Of a stretch of 9,850 nt of DNA, positions 6,527 through 9,850 are shown piece by piece. Each line of letters starts with the position of its first letter. The first letter of the stretch is position 1. The DNA comes from 62-47 sp049647485. Lineage in GTDB: Bacteria > Pseudomonadota > Alphaproteobacteria > Rhizobiales > Xanthobacteraceae. Position numbers and translations under genes: made by a program. The DNA is taken from assembly GCA_049647485.1 (NCBI GenBank), contig JBARXT010000296.1:1-9850 (forward strand), in the 5' to 3' direction. The notes beneath the pieces are model-generated. The model saw only the letters and a program-made list of their open reading frames with translations. It was not told the DNA's origin and did not search any database.

Positions 6527-8320
6527 TCACGAGATCGTCATCGCGCGTCGCGCCAGCGCCAGGCCCATCAGCACGAAGGCCGAAGTGACTTCGGGGCCAC
6601 CGACCAGAATGCGCGTCGGCGTTTTCATCTTGTTCCACTCATAGGCCCTGAACGGTCCGCGCTTCCCGCCTTCGCCGAGTTGACGAGTGATCACGTGGAG
6701 CGGTGCCGCGAAGACTGCGCGTTCCGCACCGAGATGGCCGAGCGCGATCAACGCCAGCGCGGCGTCGAACGGGTTCATCTCGTGCGCGATCAGGTCGTCG
6801 CGCACGTAGACGAGAACCTTCTCGCGAATGAAGGCGAACGCGTCGTCGGGATCGATGGCGCGGCGCGCGGCTTCGGGCAGTGCCATGAAGGCGGCGTAGC
6901 ATCGGCCGAAATAGGCGCAATACAATTCCGGCAGGTAATAGATGTGAGAGCGCGGATCGGCGAACGCGCCGCTCTCCGTTAGCCGCCGCTGGAATGCGAC
7001 GATGCCGTGGATGACGGCGAGCCGTGATGGTGTCTCGATAATCTTCCAGCGCGCGCAATTGCGGAAGGAGACCTCGAGCACGTCGAGATTGAGCGTCGGA
7101 TCGAGATCGTTGCCATAGGGCCGGTCGCCCTTGAGGTTGTCGATCCATGTCACGATGCCGCCGCGATAGTCGACGTGATCGTTGAGCGGTACGGTGACCT
7201 GCGGTTCGTTGGCGCCGTGCGTCACCTGATAACCGGCGTAGAAGTCCACCAACGGCTGGTCGAGCAGCGGATCGCTGCGGCCCGCCTGCAGCGCGGCCGA
7301 GAAGGAACAGGCGGTGGTGTCGCAGTCCGGTACGTAGATGCCGAAGCCGAGGTCCTGCTTGATCTGCGCGAAGAAGCGGCTGAAGCGCGGATGCGGCGCA
7401 GGCGCAAGCGCGGTGATGACGTCGAAATTTTGGCCGTCGCCTCCGCGCACGGTTTCGCGGCTCGGCCCGAGGCAGAATTCCGCCATGGCGTCGATCGCCG
7501 CGCGCGCCGGGGCATGTTCGTCCGGCAAGGCGAGGCCGGTTTCGAGATAGCTCAGCAGCGCCTCGATGAAGAACGCATCGTAGTAGGCCGAGCGATGGCG
7601 GATCTGCACCGGCTCCCACATCGGCTCGGCGATGCCGGTCCATGGCGGATTGATGAGACGCGCCGCCGGCGAGCGCGCGATGAACACGCGCGCCAGATTG
7701 AACAGCAGTGTCGAATTCTTGTAGCCGCGCGCATCGAGGCCGGTCAGCGCCGCCAGAAAATCCGCCCCGCGCACATCCGGATCGCCGATCAGGTTGAAGG
7801 CGGCGTAGGTCGGCAGGAAACCGTTCTTCGCATAGGAGCGCAGCAGATGCTGGCCGCAGACGCGGATCACCGCGTCGATCTCGCTCATGGCCGGCGCGGC
7901 GCGCGGCGCGGCGAACGGCTTCGGCTGCGGATGGCACAACTGCAAGGTATCGACCAGCGCGGCAATCGGCTGGCCGATGGTGGCCCAATCGGGATTGCTG
8001 TCGTCGCGTGCGCGGGTCAGCGCCGCGCGAAGTCCCTCGAGACGATCCGCGTTGCGCAGTTCGGATAGGCCCGCCCGCCGCAGCAGCGGCCGCAGCGCCG
8101 GATTGCCCAGGGCAGTCCGATAGAACTTGGCGAGATGGGCGTCGCCCGGCGGAGGGCGGCCGCCCGCGCTGCGCAACAGCGGATCGCAGACGTCATAGAG
8201 CGAGGGACCATCCTTGCTGGCCGTGAGCGCACGGAAGGTGGCGCCGGCGAAATACCGCACATCCGTCAATGATTGTCCGCCCTGTTTGCCCCGGCCCCGT
8301 TTCCCCGATGCGGCGCGCAT
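6527..8320 (-). CDS. Uncharacterised alpha/alpha-barrel protein with DxDTTA motif (class II terpene cyclase-like)
   Basis: I do not recognise a named gene. From the ATG at 8320 the protein has 597 residues; an in-frame TTG at 8383 would add 21. It is mostly helical with no signal peptide or membrane segment. Numbering from the TTG start, VPDCDTTACSFSAALQAG (351-368) closely matches the DxDD/DxDTT motif of class II terpene cyclases, where the middle Asp (here D355) is the general acid. Other repeat-like segments fit a prenyltransferase/squalene-cyclase toroid: NPFDAALALIALGHLG (537-552), YYDAFFIEALLSYLE (267-281), DPTLNLDVLEVSF (428-440) and, near the end, GGPEVTSAFVLMGLALA (595-611). The ATG is preferred because the TTG has no ribosome binding site and lies against a CRP/FNR-type operator. 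The fold assignment is an inference. An isoprenoid substrate is unproven, and no isoprenoid gene is adjacent. Confidence 0.75.
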   Translation of the reverse strand: MRAASGKRGRGKQGGQSLTDVRYFAGATFRALTASKDGPSLYDVCDPLLRSAGGRPPPGDAHLAKFYRTALGNPALRPLLRRAGLSELRNADRLEGLRAALTRARDDSNPDWATIGQPIAALVDTLQLCHPQPKPFAAPRAAPAMSEIDAVIRVCGQHLLRSYAKNGFLPTYAAFNLIGDPDVRGADFLAALTGLDARGYKNSTLLFNLARVFIARSPAARLINPPWTGIAEPMWEPVQIRHRSAYYDAFFIEALLSYLETGLALPDEHAPARAAIDAMAEFCLGPSRETVRGGDGQNFDVITALAPAPHPRFSRFFAQIKQDLGFGIYVPDCDTTACSFSAALQAGRSDPLLDQPLVDFYAGYQVTHGANEPQVTVPLNDHVDYRGGIVTWIDNLKGDRPYGNDLDPTLNLDVLEVSFRNCARWKIIETPSRLAVIHGIVAFQRRLTESGAFADPRSHIYYLPELYCAYFGRCYAAFMALPEAARRAIDPDDAFAFIREKVLVYVRDDLIAHEMNPFDAALALIALGHLGAERAVFAAPLHVITRQLGEGGKRGPFRAYEWNKMKTPTRILVGGPEVTSAFVLMGLALARRAMTIS

Positions 8321-8381
8321 GGCGACGCTCGTTTCGGGGCTCGCAAGTCCGTGAAAGCTGTCACGAAGCGGTCGGCATTTC

Positions 8382-8403
8382 AAATGTGATGTCTATCACT
8401 GTG
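8382..8403. promoter_or_regulatory. Candidate CRP/FNR-family operator between divergent genes
   Basis: The plus strand reads AAATGTGAT, four bases, then ATCAC (8395-8399). This is a TGTGA-N6-TCACt dyad; I count 16 matches of 22 to the E. coli CRP consensus, including the whole left half-site. It sits between the minus-strand barrel protein (start 8320) and the plus-strand small secreted protein (start 8484). Centred near 8392, it could serve a class II promoter for either gene. Which family member binds (CRP, FNR or FixK-like) cannot be settled by eye. Confidence 0.45.
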
Positions 8404-8483
8404 GAGAAGCGCGGCCGGGAGCATGGTTGGGGATCAAACGCGGCCAATCCAGACGGAACGGCCCACAGCCCAGGGAGAGTGTC

Positions 8484-8726
8484 ATGTCGAAGATGTCCAG
8501 CAAGCTCAGCATTCGCGCCGTCCTCACCAGCCTGGCGGTGGCCGGTTCCCTCACGATCTTCGCTCAGGCGGCGAACGCCTACACCAACGAGCAGCGCATT
8601 GCCTGCACCCCGGACGCTTTCCGCCTCTGCAGCAGCGAAATCCCGAACATCGACGGCATCACCGCCTGCATGCGCAAGCAGAAGTCCAGTCTGAGCGCAG
8701 CTTGCAAGGCTGTGTTCGACAAATAA
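8484..8726 (+). CDS. Small secreted four-cysteine protein
   Basis: An 80-residue protein starting at ATG 8484, with AGGGAGAG about five to six bases upstream, which favours this start over the in-frame TTG at 8427. Residues 1-32 form a classical signal peptide: basic N-terminus, hydrophobic core VLTSLAVAGSLTIFAQ, and ANA as the cleavage site before YTNEQ. The 48-residue mature part has four cysteines at 41, 49, 62 and 74 (spacing 7, 12, 11), in the pattern CTPDAFRLC ... CMRKQKSSLSAAC. Two disulfides in the periplasm are likely. The layout resembles the cysteine-rich repeat of Golgi protein GLG1 and many unnamed rhizobial proteins (inference). Function is unknown. It stands divergent from the barrel protein and 164 bases before the caspase-fold gene, with no clear terminator between. 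Confidence 0.85.
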   Translation: MSKMSSKLSIRAVLTSLAVAGSLTIFAQAANAYTNEQRIACTPDAFRLCSSEIPNIDGITACMRKQKSSLSAACKAVFDK

Positions 8727-8890
8727 TCGAGGGGTTGTCACGAAGGCCTGAAAGACGGTAACGCTTTGTTATACCGCAGTGCCGCAAATCGAGCACAATT
8801 GATCTTCAAGACCTTCTCGATCCACGAACCGATGCGAGTACCGGCGCGCGCGTGACGTCGCGACGGATGATGACGGGACCCTGTACGGCT

Positions 8891-9757
8891 ATGAAAATAC
8901 GGAACTTTCGCGTATCACGCCGGTCGGCCGTCCTGCTCGCAGTCATGATCGGGACCCTGTCGCTTGCGATCGGCGCCCACGCTGCCCTGTACAAGCGCGC
9001 CGCCGACGCCACCAAGATTGCCGCCGTTGCCCCGGCCGCCAACGGTGCCGGCAAGGTGGCGCTGGTGATCGGCAACAGCCTCTATCCCGATGCCAACGCG
9101 CCGCTGGCGCAACCGGTCAATGACGCGCGTGCCTTGGCAGCAGCCTTGCAGCGGGACGGATTCGACGTCGAAACTGTTGAAAACGCTGATAAAGATGAGA
9201 TGCGCGGCGCAGTCGAACGGCTCAAGGCCAAGGTCCGGCCGGAGTCGGTGGCGATGCTGTTCTTCGCCGGATACGGTGTGCAGGTCGGTCGTGAGAGTTA
9301 CATGATACCGGTCGATGCGGCGATCTGGAAGGCATCCGATGTCCGCCGTGACGGCACCAGCATTGAATCAGTGCTGGCCTCCATGAAGCAGCGCGGTGCG
9401 CGCGCCAAGCTGGTGGTGGTCGATGCCTCGCGTCGCAATCCGTATGAGCGTCGCTTCCGATCCTATTCGCACGGCCTCGCGCCGATCAATGCGCCGGACA
9501 ACGCGCTGATCCTGTCGTCGGCGGCGCCGGGTCAGGTGGTCGATGACGCCAACGGGCAGAACAGCCTTGTGGTGGCCGAATTGCTGAACAACCTCAAGGC
9601 GCCGGCGGCTGATGCCGCGACGGTGTTCAACAAGACCCGGATGGCCGTCTCGCAGGCGTCGAACGGCAAGCAGGTCCCCTCGGTATCGTCGTCGCTGCTC
9701 GACGACGTGAATCTCGGCGGCAACAGACCGGCCAGCCTCGCCAACGCGGGAAGCTGA
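8891..9757 (+). CDS. Exported caspase-fold (peptidase C14-like) protein lacking catalytic residues
   Basis: A 288-residue protein with an N-terminal export signal (residues 1-31, core AVLLAVMIGTLSLAIGAHA; the SRRSAVL stretch is only loosely Tat-like). A p20-like caspase/metacaspase domain covers about residues 54-230. Fold landmarks are KVALVIGNSLYP (55-66), PVNDARALAAALQRDGFDV (75-93), SVAMLFFAGYGVQ (119-131), MIPVDA (138-143), KLVVVDASRRNPYERRFR (173-190) and LILSSAAPGQVV (206-217). In active members the third motif contains AGHG and the fifth DAC. Here they read AGYG and DAS, so the catalytic His is Tyr128 and the catalytic Cys is Ser180. It is best read as a pseudo-protease, perhaps a binding or scaffold protein in the periplasm. 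The start was chosen for the signal peptide; upstream ATGs at 8867 and 8870 and a GTG at 8852 are in frame, and no start has a strong ribosome binding site. Confidence 0.87.
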   Translation: MKIRNFRVSRRSAVLLAVMIGTLSLAIGAHAALYKRAADATKIAAVAPAANGAGKVALVIGNSLYPDANAPLAQPVNDARALAAALQRDGFDVETVENADKDEMRGAVERLKAKVRPESVAMLFFAGYGVQVGRESYMIPVDAAIWKASDVRRDGTSIESVLASMKQRGARAKLVVVDASRRNPYERRFRSYSHGLAPINAPDNALILSSAAPGQVVDDANGQNSLVVAELLNNLKAPAADAATVFNKTRMAVSQASNGKQVPSVSSSLLDDVNLGGNRPASLANAGS

Positions 9758-9798
9758 GTTCGGTCGTCTTTCGAACGCGGGAATCATTGGAAATTTGT

Positions 9799-9845
9799 GT
9801 CCCGGATGCGATGCAGCGCGAAGCGTTGCTTCGCTGATCCGGGAC
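9799..9845. repeat. REP-like palindromic element
   Basis: GTCCCGGAT (9799-9807) pairs exactly with ATCCGGGAC (9837-9845), enclosing a second stem GCGAAGC (9818-9824) / GCTTCGC (9828-9834) with a three-base loop. It begins 41 bases after the stop of the caspase-fold gene. Two-stem palindromes of this kind with GTCCCGGA/TCCGGGAC ends recur in intergenic DNA of Bradyrhizobium relatives (recalled, not searched). It may also serve as a transcript 3' end. Only one copy is in the window. Confidence 0.6.
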
Positions 9846-9850
9846 CATCA

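Noticed and set aside
4770..6644. A 624-codon open frame on the plus strand, antisense to the LssY_C and nuclease-like genes
   Set aside because: High GC makes long antisense frames common. It overlaps two minus-strand genes with recognisable domains and signal/membrane segments, and its translation is low-complexity with no motif I know.
7175..8068. A 297-codon plus-strand frame antisense to the DxDTTA protein
   Set aside because: Arg/Ala-rich antisense shadow. The minus frame has the repeat motifs and continues cleanly through the region.
8384..8483. Possible extension of the small secreted protein to the TTG at 8427
   Set aside because: The ATG at 8484 has a good Shine-Dalgarno and gives a clean signal peptide; the extension adds a polar stretch before it.
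8727..8890. Promoter search ahead of the caspase-fold gene (TTGTCA at 8735-8740)
   Set aside because: The matching -10 (GTAACG or TAACGC) is poor, and no dyad or terminator is clear, so no promoter is called.
1..9850. Defence system, CRISPR array, toxin-antitoxin pair, prophage or insertion sequence
   Set aside because: The caspase-fold and nuclease-like genes raised the idea of a defence island. However, both carry export signals and altered active sites, lie in different transcription units, and have no effector, sensor, transposase or integrase gene near them.

Overview
The window is a GC-rich, gene-dense chromosomal segment. The proteins and codon use look alphaproteobacterial, most like the Bradyrhizobium/Rhodopseudomonas/Afipia group. 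That placement rests on recognisable protein families and on a REP-like palindrome of a style common there; it is an inference, not a database result. No rRNA, tRNA, transposase, phage gene or CRISPR array is visible.

Layout. Positions 1-262 are non-coding and hold several inverted repeats just past the end of hemE, plus a lone TTGACA hexamer that could belong to a leftward gene outside the window. Six genes then lie on the minus strand and are transcribed right to left. In transcription order they are: a protein with a terpenoid-cyclase-like alpha/alpha barrel (6527-8320), a secreted staphylococcal-nuclease-like protein (5697-6431), a membrane-anchored LssY_C-domain protein (4809-5663), a class V PLP aminotransferase of the serine/alanine-glyoxylate type (3488-4675), oligopeptidase B (ptrB, 1365-3470) and uroporphyrinogen decarboxylase (hemE, 263-1324). 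The aminotransferase, ptrB and hemE are tightly packed and probably co-transcribed. A divergent control region at 8321-8483 carries a good CRP/FNR-type operator. Two plus-strand genes follow: an 80-residue secreted four-cysteine protein (8484-8726) and an exported caspase-fold protein (8891-9757). A REP-like hairpin closes the window (9799-9845).

How the genes relate. hemE supplies heme and siroheme precursors; ptrB and the aminotransferase are cytosolic housekeeping metabolism. The other five genes are poorly characterised and mostly envelope-directed. Three of them draw attention at their active sites. The caspase-fold protein has lost both catalytic residues (His to Tyr, Cys to Ser). The nuclease-like protein lacks the catalytic Glu and has Lys for the first Arg. 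The barrel protein keeps a DxDTTA motif that matches the general-acid motif of class II terpene cyclases. I see no defence island or mobile system; the most promising unknowns are the DxDTTA protein and the pseudo-caspase.
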